This document shows, one piece after another, positions 1 to 5,269 of a DNA stretch of 8,756 nt. Both the position numbers and the translations under genes were made by a program. Numbering within the stretch: the stretch's first letter is position 1; every line of letters begins with the position of its first letter. Below the pieces are notes generated by a model. It saw nothing but the letters and a program-made list of their open reading frames with translations. It was not told the DNA's origin and did no database searches. Origin of the DNA: Clostridia bacterium (GTDB taxonomy: Bacteria > Bacillota > Clostridia > Christensenellales > UBA1242); NCBI GenBank assembly GCA_023228225.1, contig JALOBO010000057.1, positions 1-8,756 of the forward strand. The letters are read 5' to 3'.

Positions 1-86
1 AAATAATTTCTTTGTTGCACTGCTACAGCATGAAACACTACAGCAAACGGAAAAACGCAAAATCCATAGAAATAGAGGTGGAGTAA
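1..86 (+). CDS. tnpA: IS607-family serine recombinase, C-terminal end (5' partial)
   Basis: Reading in the frame that begins at base 3 gives 27 codons, then TAA at 84-86. The peptide has the pattern ISLLHCYSMKHYSKRKN followed by a charged tail. This resembles the end of the IS607 serine recombinase core, where a hydrophobic helix leads into a Phe/Tyr-Ser-x-Lys/Arg-x-Tyr-x-x-Arg segment. The stop codon directly abuts the tnpB ATG (TAAATG), and the tnpB ribosome site GAGGTGGAG sits inside these last codons, so the two genes are translationally linked. In IS607 the serine recombinase carries out excision and integration. The catalytic serine domain lies outside the window, so this call rests on a short tail plus context. 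Confidence 0.5.
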   Translation, partial: IISLLHCYSMKHYSKRKNAKSIEIEVE

Positions 87-1322
87 ATGGCACTTGTGAC
101 TAGAACCGAACAAATACAATTCAAATCTGAAACTATTTCAGCTCTAGCTCACGCTTCCAAAAATCTTTACAATGCTGGAAACTACCTAATGAGGCAAAGG
201 TTTTTTGAAAATGATAAGCTCTACAAGGAAACTGGACAGAAAGGCGAAGGAATCTGGTACAAGCAGCTTTATCCAATGGTGAAAGACACAGAGGATTATA
301 AAGCCCTACCAGCGCAAACCTCACAGCAGGTTTTAAAGCTATTAGAAAAGAGCTGGAAAGCCTTCTTTATGGCTTCTAAAGCCTTTGCAAAAACACCTGA
401 GAAATTTCTAGGAAAGCCAAAGCCTCCGAAATACAAAAACAAAGACGGAGAGCATATTTTGATTTTCACTAATCAACAGTGCAAGATCAAAGACGGAATC
501 CTGAAGTTCCCAAAGGTTGTAGATCTCGAACTTAAAACAAGACTTGTAGACGTTGATCTTAGAGAAGTCCGCATAATTCCAAATGCAAATAAGTACACCT
601 GTGAGATTGTCTATAACAAAACGGTTGTAGACAATGAAATCAACTCTGGAAGAGTTTTAGGGATTGATCTTGGAGTTCGTAACATTGTAACTATTGCAAA
701 CAACTTTGGAGCAAAACCAATTGTTGTAAAAGGCAATACCGCAAACGCCATGAATCAATACTACAACAAAGTTAAAGCTAATCTACAAAGTAAATACGAT
801 TTGCAAGGAATTAGAACAGGTAGCAAGAAAACAAAACTAGATTGGAAGCGTAACAATAAGGTTAAAGATTATTTCCACAAGCTTAGTAAACGAATTGTTG
901 ACTATGCAGCAGCTAACAACGTAAAAACCATAATCATTGGTAAAAATGAGAACTGGAAGCAAGAAGTTAACATGGGAAAGAAGCAGAACCAAAGATTTGT
1001 AATGCTTCCACTAGCAAAGCTCATAGAAATGATTCAGTACAAAGCTCAGGAGCTTAACATTGAAGTAATTCTTCAGGAAGAAAGTCATACTTCAAAGTGC
1101 AGTTTCCTTGATCTTGAACCAATTGAGCACAGAGAGAAATACGTAGGGAAAAGAATTAAAAGGGGAATCTTCAGAACTGAGAAAGGAATTCTGATTAATG
1201 CAGACGTAAACGGTGCATTAAACATAATCAGGAAAGCAACTCCAAAAGCATTTGCGGACGGAGTAGAGGGTGTAGGGTTACACCCAAAGAGATGTTTAAT
1301 AACATCTTTTGAATATATCTGA
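87..1322 (+). CDS. tnpB: TnpB RNA-guided nuclease, zinc-ribbon-less variant
   Basis: This 411-residue protein belongs to the transposon TnpB family, RuvC-fold nucleases guided by an RNA from the element's own right end and related to the ancestors of Cas12. The N-terminal half (about 1-180) is the Lys-rich RNA- and DNA-binding part, with LYNAGNYLMRQ near residue 27. The first RuvC aspartate is D194 in VLGIDLGVRN, and the last is D373 in INADVNGALNI. The segment IIIGKNENWKQ (282-292) sits where the second catalytic glutamate normally lies in an I-E-x-L motif, but has Gly there; the nearest strong alternative is E331/E332 just before HTSKCS. The usual four-Cys ribbon between TSK and the last Asp is missing: only C338 remains, followed by a Lys/Arg-rich stretch (350-363). 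The length is normal and no frameshift is seen. The start is the ATG at 87, placed by GAGGTGGAG at 75-83. Confidence in the family is very high; activity is not proven. Confidence 0.95.
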   Translation: MALVTRTEQIQFKSETISALAHASKNLYNAGNYLMRQRFFENDKLYKETGQKGEGIWYKQLYPMVKDTEDYKALPAQTSQQVLKLLEKSWKAFFMASKAFAKTPEKFLGKPKPPKYKNKDGEHILIFTNQQCKIKDGILKFPKVVDLELKTRLVDVDLREVRIIPNANKYTCEIVYNKTVVDNEINSGRVLGIDLGVRNIVTIANNFGAKPIVVKGNTANAMNQYYNKVKANLQSKYDLQGIRTGSKKTKLDWKRNNKVKDYFHKLSKRIVDYAAANNVKTIIIGKNENWKQEVNMGKKQNQRFVMLPLAKLIEMIQYKAQELNIEVILQEESHTSKCSFLDLEPIEHREKYVGKRIKRGIFRTEKGILINADVNGALNIIRKATPKAFADGVEGVGLHPKRCLITSFEYI

Positions 1323-1377
1323 TAACATTTTTATCATTTATAGTAACCTAGACCCTTTCATTATGAATGACAGTCTA
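1260..1377 (+). ncRNA. Candidate omega-like guide RNA scaffold at the tnpB 3' end
   Basis: Four stem-loops follow one another. They are GGGTGTA/TACACCC with loop GGGT (1268-1285), AGATGTT/AACATCT with loop TAAT (1290-1307), GATAA/TTATC (1321-1335), and TAGAC...GTCTA (1349-1377) enclosing an inner TCATT/AATGA stem. The first two lie inside the last codons of tnpB and the third starts in its stop codon. TnpB guide RNAs are known to arise from exactly this place, overlapping the tnpB 3' end and reading into flanking DNA. The exact RNA ends and the guide start cannot be read from sequence alone. Confidence 0.4.
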
Positions 1378-1411
1378 AAATAAAATTTTTATTCTGTTTG
1401 AATCCTAATCA

Positions 1412-1429
1412 ATAACTTTATATAGTTAT
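1412..1429 (+). promoter_or_regulatory. Archaeal TATA promoter inside a perfect dyad
   Basis: CTTTATATAG at 1416-1425 is a strong archaeal TATA box with A-rich sequence before it. A start of transcription is expected about 25 bases downstream, near 1446. That leaves a leader of about 30 bases before the ATG at 1477, enough to hold the GAGGTGGT ribosome site. The box is flanked by ATAACT (1412-1417) and AGTTAT (1424-1429), a perfect inverted repeat that could serve as a repressor site. It should drive the 1477-4417 operon. Confidence 0.6.
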
Positions 1430-1476
1430 AGATCATAGGTAAGAATGTAAGTTAAGTTAAAATGAGGTGGTATAAA

Positions 1477-1614
1477 ATGTGTAACTGTGCAAATTGTAAG
1501 AAAGCGTTCAGATGTTCTGAGGGTGTTGTTTTCGTATGCAGAGAGAAAAAGTCTGAATTCTTTAACAAGAGAGTACTGTATACTAATACATGTAGTGTAG
1601 GCAAGCAGGGATAA
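1477..1614 (+). CDS. Cysteine-rich microprotein (45 aa), probable metal-binding
   Basis: The ATG at 1477 follows GAGGTGGT (1464-1471), one of the best ribosome sites in the window, and is the first start behind the TATA box at 1416. The product is 45 residues, begins M-C-N-C-A-N-C-K-K, and holds six Cys (C2, C4, C7, C13, C21, C39). The spacing suggests a small zinc knuckle or ribbon. It is rich in Lys and Arg and has no signal peptide or membrane segment. The stop is 3 bases before the next gene, so the two are probably co-transcribed and coupled. Function is unknown; a nucleic-acid-binding or regulatory role would fit but is only inferred. Confidence 0.65.
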   Translation: MCNCANCKKAFRCSEGVVFVCREKKSEFFNKRVLYTNTCSVGKQG

Positions 1615-1617
1615 GCA

Positions 1618-1893
1618 ATGGATAAATTAGGATTATATAAAAAGGTACTACTCACAGAGGGTGAAGATCACCAGATTAACATGTGTATTGAAGAGTGCTC
1701 TGAGCTTATTCAGGCACTCTGTAAGTACAAAAGAGGCAAGCCTGACAATATCTGCGAAGAAATAGCAGATTGTGAAATATTGTTTGAGCAGATGAAGCTG
1801 CTTTTCAACCAGGATGAAAGGGTAGAAGGGTGGAAGGCTTTTAAGTTGGATAGGCTGGCTGAGTTAGTTGAGTATAAGGAGTGTGGAGTATGA
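1618..1893 (+). CDS. MazG-like all-alpha NTP pyrophosphohydrolase
   Basis: This 91-residue protein belongs to the MazG/dUTPase-like all-alpha NTP pyrophosphohydrolase superfamily, which cleaves nucleoside triphosphates to monophosphate and pyrophosphate with Mg2+. The metal-binding signature is clear: E25-E26-x-x-E29 in IEECSELIQ, followed by E48-x-x-D51 in EEIADCEI, with a hydrophobic helix on each side. It is a single short domain, as is usual for versions carried by phages and archaeal viruses, which are thought to clean up or reshape the nucleotide pool or lower alarmone levels. The exact substrate cannot be read here. The ATG at 1618 has only a weak ribosome site, so coupling to the upstream gene is likely. 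Its TGA overlaps the next start (ATGA). Confidence 0.85.
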   Translation: MDKLGLYKKVLLTEGEDHQINMCIEECSELIQALCKYKRGKPDNICEEIADCEILFEQMKLLFNQDERVEGWKAFKLDRLAELVEYKECGV

Positions 1894-2126
1894 TAAACGA
1901 TAAACTGACTAGAGAAAATATTCCTAATGTGATTATAGGTGTTACGCTTGTAGGTATTGCAGTTGAAACAGTATTATACCTGTGCAACCTGCCTGTAATC
2001 CTTGCCTTGGTAACGTTGATTCCTGTAGCTTGGCTGGTCAAGCAATATAAGGAGCTTCCTGAGCCTTGTATGCTGAAAGTTGCAGATGAGGAAGAAGACT
2101 TTGATTTTGTGACGTGTGATTATTAA
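1890..2126 (+). CDS. Small two-helix membrane protein with acidic tail
   Basis: This 78-residue protein is not from a family I recognise. Two hydrophobic segments, about residues 12-32 and 34-51, are joined by a very short turn (C-N-L-P) and predict a membrane hairpin. The last 20 residues are strongly acidic (ADEEEDFDF) and probably face the cytoplasm together with the N terminus. I chose the ATG at 1890 over the in-frame GTG at 1881. AAGGAG at 1876-1881 is spaced 8 bases before the ATG, and the ATG overlaps the preceding TGA as ATGA. The coupling to the MazG-like gene puts it in the same operon. The role is unknown. Confidence 0.7.
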   Translation: MINDKLTRENIPNVIIGVTLVGIAVETVLYLCNLPVILALVTLIPVAWLVKQYKELPEPCMLKVADEEEDFDFVTCDY

Positions 2127-2147
2127 ATTTTAGTGGTGGTGGTATAA

Positions 2148-2426
2148 GTGAAATTGCCTGATAACACTTTAGAAGAGTTTAATTGTGGGTGGAACAGTGA
2201 AAAAGATTGCCTGGTGTTGGGTCCACACCTATCACAAAGATTAAACCCTGAATTTTCCCACTCACATGGGTTTACTCCTTTATATGGATTAGTACAGGAT
2301 GAAGGCGGAAACCATTACGTATTAAAAACTATAATATTTTATACAGGATGTAAAGACAAAGGTTTAATTGTGGGTTACTGTCCGTTTTGTGGTGCTTCAC
2401 TTAGACCTACAGAAACTAAAGAATAA
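2148..2426 (+). CDS. Hypothetical zinc-finger protein with C-terminal CPFCG knuckle
   Basis: The protein has 92 residues starting at GTG 2148, fixed by GGTGGT at 2138-2143 with an ATAA spacer. Near the C terminus is G-Y-C-P-F-C-G-A-S-L (C78, C81), a knuckle very common at the ends of small phage and plasmid proteins. C13, C21, C68 and the His pair in SHSHG (H38, H40) could complete a metal site. The middle (residues 44-66) looks like a beta-rich segment. No membrane segment is seen. The family is unknown; a structural zinc site is the only safe statement. Confidence 0.7.
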   Translation: MKLPDNTLEEFNCGWNSEKDCLVLGPHLSQRLNPEFSHSHGFTPLYGLVQDEGGNHYVLKTIIFYTGCKDKGLIVGYCPFCGASLRPTETKE

Positions 2427-2439
2427 TGTGGTGGTATAA

Positions 2440-2655
2440 ATGAGCTTCATAAGACAGAGAGATATAAGAAAGAAACATCGTGAGATTGCAGAAGTTAAGC
2501 GAGACATACTAAAGCTTGAAAACAGACCTATAAACCCTAGAATTATAGATGAGTTGGGTATAATTAGATGTGAATTATCCACAAAGGAGAAGGAACTAAT
2601 TAAAATGCAGCTTGAGTATAAAAAGTATGAGGAATTTTTTTCAGGGATGCGATAA
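2440..2655 (+). CDS. Hypothetical coiled-coil protein (71 aa)
   Basis: This is a highly charged, almost fully helical protein. Two heptad-like stretches (about residues 5-28 and 42-68) flank a Pro-containing turn, N-R-P-I-N-P-R, suggesting an antiparallel helical hairpin. The ATG follows GGTGGT (2430-2435) and an ATAA spacer. The stop overlaps the helicase start (TAATG at 2653-2657), so translation of the helicase is probably coupled to this gene. The context hints at a helicase partner or loader, but nothing in the sequence shows it. I do not recognise a family. Confidence 0.65.
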   Translation: MSFIRQRDIRKKHREIAEVKRDILKLENRPINPRIIDELGIIRCELSTKEKELIKMQLEYKKYEEFFSGMR

Positions 2656-4262
2656 TGGCTATCTTAAACTACTTCCCACAGACAGCTAAAATAAATACTC
2701 CAAGACCTCAACAGACTGAGGTTTTAGAGTGGTTTGAACAAAAGCTGTCTGAGGGGAAACGTAAATTTATTATTTGTGCTCCCACTGGTGCAGGAAAGTC
2801 TGGTATTGCAAAAGGTATTGCTAACCTGGCAGCCTCAAAAGGGTTGCCTACTTTGATAACGTCACCTCTCAATACTCTTGTGGATCAGTACAAAGAATTT
2901 GAGGCAGATAATAAGTTTCCTCTTTTATCTCTCACAGGTAAGAAATATTATGAATGTGCTGCAATGAGAAGTATAAAAGGTGAAAAAGTTTCCTGTGATA
3001 ATGGTTTCTGTGCTGCAGGCATTTGCAGTATGAGCTATAAAGAGGCAATGGACTCAAAGAGTAAATTAAAAATGTTTGATGAACGCGAATGTGACAATTG
3101 CAGTAGACCTGACGCGGAGGCTTGCCCTTGTAAGTATTGCAATTATAAACAAGCGTTTGGAGCTTTCAAAAGAAATATGATAGGTAACAGTAATTTTACG
3201 TTACTGCAAATGGGTGTAACAAACTCACCTGAAGTAGTTATTGTGGATGAGTGTGATTACATGGAGCCATTTATTAGAATGTTCAGAAAGTTAGTAATAG
3301 ATGACTACTGGCATTTTGATAACTTTGCAGATTACGAGATGTGCCTGCAGGATAAGAAAGAAGCTTACACTTATGAGCTTGAAAGTCTTGATAAAACACT
3401 TGAAAACATAAGACATAGAAGAGGACTTACTGATAAGATTGATAGAATAGAAAGGTTACTTACCGATATAAAAGCAGGAAATAAGTATATTGTGTCAGAT
3501 GATAATGGCAAAACAACACCATTTGAACCTGTTTCAATTGAAAGGTTCCTTGATGAGGCACTTGACACAGAGAATAGAGTAGTTGTCCTAATGAGCGCAA
3601 CTCCTCAAAAGCTTGAAGGGTGGGAGTTTATTGAGGTTAAAAGCCCATTTCCAAAGGAAGTAAGACCTTTCCGGCATATTCCTATAGGGTCCTTAACAAT
3701 GAAAAACAGAGATGAAACAATACCAAAACTAGCAAAAATGTTAAGTGAACCTTCAGATATTCTTCTGCCAGGCAAGACTATTGTGCATGTGCCCTCTTAC
3801 TCAATTGCTGAAAGACTAGGATCTGAAATATATAGAGTAAGTCACGGCAAGGTAAAGCCTATTGTACAGTCAAGAGAAAGTACCATGGCAAATATTGAAG
3901 GTGCAGTCTTAAGAGGTGACGCAATAGACAGGTTTAAAAGGTCTAAGAATAAAACACAGATCTTAATTGCTGTTAACATGGGACGCGGTATTGATTTACC
4001 TGAATCAGACATACTAAATAATGTAATTACATATGTTAAGCGGCAGAATCCTACAGACCATTTGACTAGAGCAAAATGGAAGTATCAGGGTAAAGAATGG
4101 GAATATATAGAAGCTGCTAATGAGGTAATGCAGCAGTACGGAAGGGTTAATCGAAATGATAAGAAAACAACAAACACTATAATCACAGAACCGGAATGGA
4201 CAGTGTTTTATAGGAAACATAAAGAGTATTTCCGAAGTTGGTTTATTGAGGCGATTGTGTGA
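2655..4262 (+). CDS. SF2 helicase of the XPD/DinG type with Cys-rich insert
   Basis: This 535-residue ATP-dependent DNA helicase follows the XPD/DinG layout. It has a Q-like PRPQQ at 17-20, Walker A APTGAGKS (42-49), motif Ia with TSPLNTLVDQY (69-79), DECD box VIVDECDYME (195-204), SAT motif (314-316), HVPSYS (378-383), VNMGRGIDLPES (440-451) and motif VI QQYGRVNRND (493-502). Between Walker A and the DECD box lies an insert with nine Cys (101, 114, 119, 124, 146, 149, 157, 159, 162). It opens with LTGKKYYEC and closes with CNYKQAF, which matches where XPD and DinG hold a 4Fe-4S cluster ligated by four Cys. It ends soon after motif VI and is shorter than cellular XPD or DinG, as viral versions often are. 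Expected action is unwinding with 5'-3' polarity by family analogy. The start overlaps the preceding stop (TAATG). Confidence 0.85.
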   Translation: MAILNYFPQTAKINTPRPQQTEVLEWFEQKLSEGKRKFIICAPTGAGKSGIAKGIANLAASKGLPTLITSPLNTLVDQYKEFEADNKFPLLSLTGKKYYECAAMRSIKGEKVSCDNGFCAAGICSMSYKEAMDSKSKLKMFDERECDNCSRPDAEACPCKYCNYKQAFGAFKRNMIGNSNFTLLQMGVTNSPEVVIVDECDYMEPFIRMFRKLVIDDYWHFDNFADYEMCLQDKKEAYTYELESLDKTLENIRHRRGLTDKIDRIERLLTDIKAGNKYIVSDDNGKTTPFEPVSIERFLDEALDTENRVVVLMSATPQKLEGWEFIEVKSPFPKEVRPFRHIPIGSLTMKNRDETIPKLAKMLSEPSDILLPGKTIVHVPSYSIAERLGSEIYRVSHGKVKPIVQSRESTMANIEGAVLRGDAIDRFKRSKNKTQILIAVNMGRGIDLPESDILNNVITYVKRQNPTDHLTRAKWKYQGKEWEYIEAANEVMQQYGRVNRNDKKTTNTIITEPEWTVFYRKHKEYFRSWFIEAIV

Positions 4263-4417
4263 AGGCGGCACATAAACCTATTGCATGTGATTGTGGATGT
4301 ACTGAATTTACACTTACACGTTTTAGCAAGCGGATTGATGTTTTTAGAAACTATAAAGGCACTTGCGCTTATTGTGTGAGGTGTGGCAAACGGATTAAAT
4401 TATTTTGTATAGCATAA
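4259..4417 (+). CDS. Small zinc-ribbon protein (52 aa)
   Basis: A GTG at 4259 overlaps the helicase stop (GTGTGA), and the frame runs 52 codons to TAA at 4415. Cys residues group as C10-x-C12-x-C14 and C36-x-x-C39-x-x-C42-G, a pattern suited to a compact zinc ribbon, with basic residues between and after them (FSKRIDVFRNYK, GKRIKLF). No ribosome site is obvious beyond the overlap, so reinitiation after the helicase is likely. The basic ribbon suggests nucleic-acid binding, perhaps as a helper to the helicase, but this is inference. Confidence 0.65.
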   Translation: MKAAHKPIACDCGCTEFTLTRFSKRIDVFRNYKGTCAYCVRCGKRIKLFCIA

Positions 4418-4420
4418 CTG

Positions 4421-4430
4421 TTAAATAGTA
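4421..4430 (+). promoter_or_regulatory. Possible weak TATA element upstream of the small-gene cluster
   Basis: TTAAATAGTA lies 44-53 bases before the GTG at 4474, the right distance for a start near 4450 and a leader holding the GGTGGT site at 4463-4468. It is a weaker match than the other TATA boxes here, and read-through from the helicase operon is an equally good explanation. Confidence 0.3.
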
Positions 4431-4473
4431 TTAAGTTGTAGATAAAGTATAGAAATTAAGACGGTGGTAAACA

Positions 4474-4632
4474 GTGTCAAAGAACGTAGAGTTTGTGTGC
4501 TATAATCAAACAGGAAGGCAGCGTAAAGTTAGCGAGTTTGATGATTGTGTGACTGATGAGGAAATTAATACAGAGTTTTTTGAGTGGCTATGTGAAGAAA
4601 CTGATGCAGGGTGGGGAGAAGTAGAAGAGTAA
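4474..4632 (+). CDS. Hypothetical acidic protein (52 aa)
   Basis: The GTG at 4474 follows GGTGGT at 4463-4468. The 52-residue product starts S-K-N-V-E-F-V-C-Y-N-Q-T and becomes strongly acidic after residue 20, with D/E clusters in EFDDC, TDEEINTE and WLCEETD and at the C terminus. There are no membrane segments. No family is recognised. An acidic surface is common in small viral proteins that bind host enzymes or mimic DNA, but that is only a possibility here. Coding status rests on the ribosome site, the clean frame and the tight spacing to neighbours. Confidence 0.55.
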   Translation: MSKNVEFVCYNQTGRQRKVSEFDDCVTDEEINTEFFEWLCEETDAGWGEVEE

Positions 4633-4640
4633 GTAATAAA

Positions 4641-4763
4641 ATGATGGATGAAGAAGGGAATCCTGATGATAATTCGTGGCTCCCTGATGATATGAAAGAA
4701 GCAAAAATGAGTGCTTTTGGTGCAGATTTCCTTTTCGATGTAAAAGAGATTGTAGGTGTTTAA
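4641..4763 (+). CDS. Hypothetical acidic microprotein (40 aa)
   Basis: The ATG at 4641 opens a 40-codon frame to TAA at 4761. The peptide begins M-M-D-E-E-G-N-P-D-D-N and is acidic, with a hydrophobic C-terminal stretch (SAFGADFLFDVKEIVGV). There is only a weak purine-rich ribosome site (AGAAGAG near 4623-4629). It fills the gap between two other short frames with 8 bases before it and 1 base after its stop, which is why I list it. The function is unknown and the call is tentative. Confidence 0.4.
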   Translation: MMDEEGNPDDNSWLPDDMKEAKMSAFGADFLFDVKEIVGV

Positions 4764-4764
4764 A

Positions 4765-4884
4765 ATGACAATGATGGACGAGAAAATTTTTAGCCTGTCA
4801 CTCACAGGGTATTATGAGCAGATTGTGAATGGGAATACTGAAGAAGCAAGCAGGATTAAAGAAGAAGTTTTCAGGGTGGGTTAA
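4765..4884 (+). CDS. Hypothetical microprotein (39 aa)
   Basis: The ATG at 4765 lies 1 base after the preceding TAA (TAAAATG) and opens 39 codons ending at TAA 4882. An internal ATG at 4771 repeats the ATGATGGA(T/C)GA start of the gene before it and could be the true start. The peptide has a short middle region (SLTGYYEQIVNGNTEEASRIKEEVF) that looks helical. No strong ribosome site is seen, so coupling is assumed. It overlaps a longer alternative frame that opens at 4829, but that frame has a better start after this stop. Confidence 0.4.
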   Translation: MTMMDEKIFSLSLTGYYEQIVNGNTEEASRIKEEVFRVG

Positions 4885-4885
4885 G

Positions 4886-5095
4886 ATGGATCAGATAGGA
4901 GAGAAAACATATAGGAATTGCACTTGGGATGTATCGAAAGATAACTTTGCATATTCTGTGTTAATATTTAGAATAGTTGGAGAAAATGAATATACACCTG
5001 TAAGAAACGTATTGAGTCTGTTAAAGAGTGGTGAACCAACTGAAGAAAAAATACATGTAATGATTGATGAAAATGTCTTTGGGGAGTATGATTAA
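4886..5095 (+). CDS. Hypothetical protein (69 aa)
   Basis: The product begins M-D-Q-I-G-E-K-T-Y-R-N-C and is 69 residues long, mixed alpha/beta in appearance and acidic towards its end. The frame is open from 4829, but I prefer the ATG at 4886. GGGTGG at 4875-4880 sits 5 bases before it, and this start lies 1 base after the previous stop instead of overlapping that gene by 56 bases. No motif or family is recognised, and no membrane segment is present. Confidence 0.55.
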   Translation: MDQIGEKTYRNCTWDVSKDNFAYSVLIFRIVGENEYTPVRNVLSLLKSGEPTEEKIHVMIDENVFGEYD

Positions 5096-5096
5096 G

Positions 5097-5258
5097 ATGA
5101 TACAGCAGGTAAGTCCTTATGGTGATCTATTGCAATTTGAAACGACTGCAGGATTTACCTGCATGTCTGTTAATGGTATTATGATTGCAGAAATTGTTTC
5201 AAGCGGTAATGTTGATAGAGATATTGGATTATTGATTATGTGTGGATATAATGAGTAA
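5097..5258 (+). CDS. Hypothetical protein (53 aa)
   Basis: The ATG at 5097 is 1 base after the preceding TAA, with GGGGAG at 5081-5086 upstream. The 53-residue product starts M-I-Q-Q-V-S-P-Y-G-D-L and looks like a small beta-rich domain (strands around LLQFETTAGFTCMSVNGIMIAEIV). The frame extends upstream to 5064 inside the previous gene, but the ribosome site favours 5097. No family is recognised. Confidence 0.5.
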   Translation: MIQQVSPYGDLLQFETTAGFTCMSVNGIMIAEIVSSGNVDRDIGLLIMCGYNE

Positions 5259-5269
5259 GAGGTGTAAAC

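Larger units (their letters stand above)
1..1377 (+). mobile_element. IS607-like insertion sequence, right-hand part (left end outside window)
   Basis: This is the right part of a tnpA-tnpB transposon. The end of a probable serine recombinase is followed with no gap by a complete tnpB, and four hairpins follow in the last codons of tnpB and just beyond. That order is typical of IS607 elements. The right boundary is inferred, not seen: 1377 is the end of the last clear hairpin. IS607 elements join at short GG-type cores without long target duplications, and the first GG after tnpB is at 1438-1439, so the element could extend that far and include the TATA box at 1416-1425. The left end lies before base 1. 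Confidence 0.6.

Noticed and set aside
23..45. Direct repeat CTACAGCA at 23-30 and 38-45, as a possible recombinase site
   Set aside because: It lies inside the probable tnpA coding tail and arises from repeated Tyr-Ser codons (HCYSMKHYSK), so coding explains it.
1379..1393. AATAAAA/TTTTATT inverted repeat
   Set aside because: It is made only of A and T in an AT-rich gap, so chance pairing is likely. The T run may still help end a transcript, but it is not a convincing terminator alone.
4014..4271. Minus-strand frame of 85 codons opposite the helicase C terminus
   Set aside because: It lies opposite the conserved helicase motifs V and VI, which fix the plus strand as coding.
4829..4885. Longer start for the 69-residue gene, adding 19 residues
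   Set aside because: It would overlap the upstream 39-codon gene by 56 bases and has no ribosome site, while the ATG at 4886 has GGGTGG at the right spacing.
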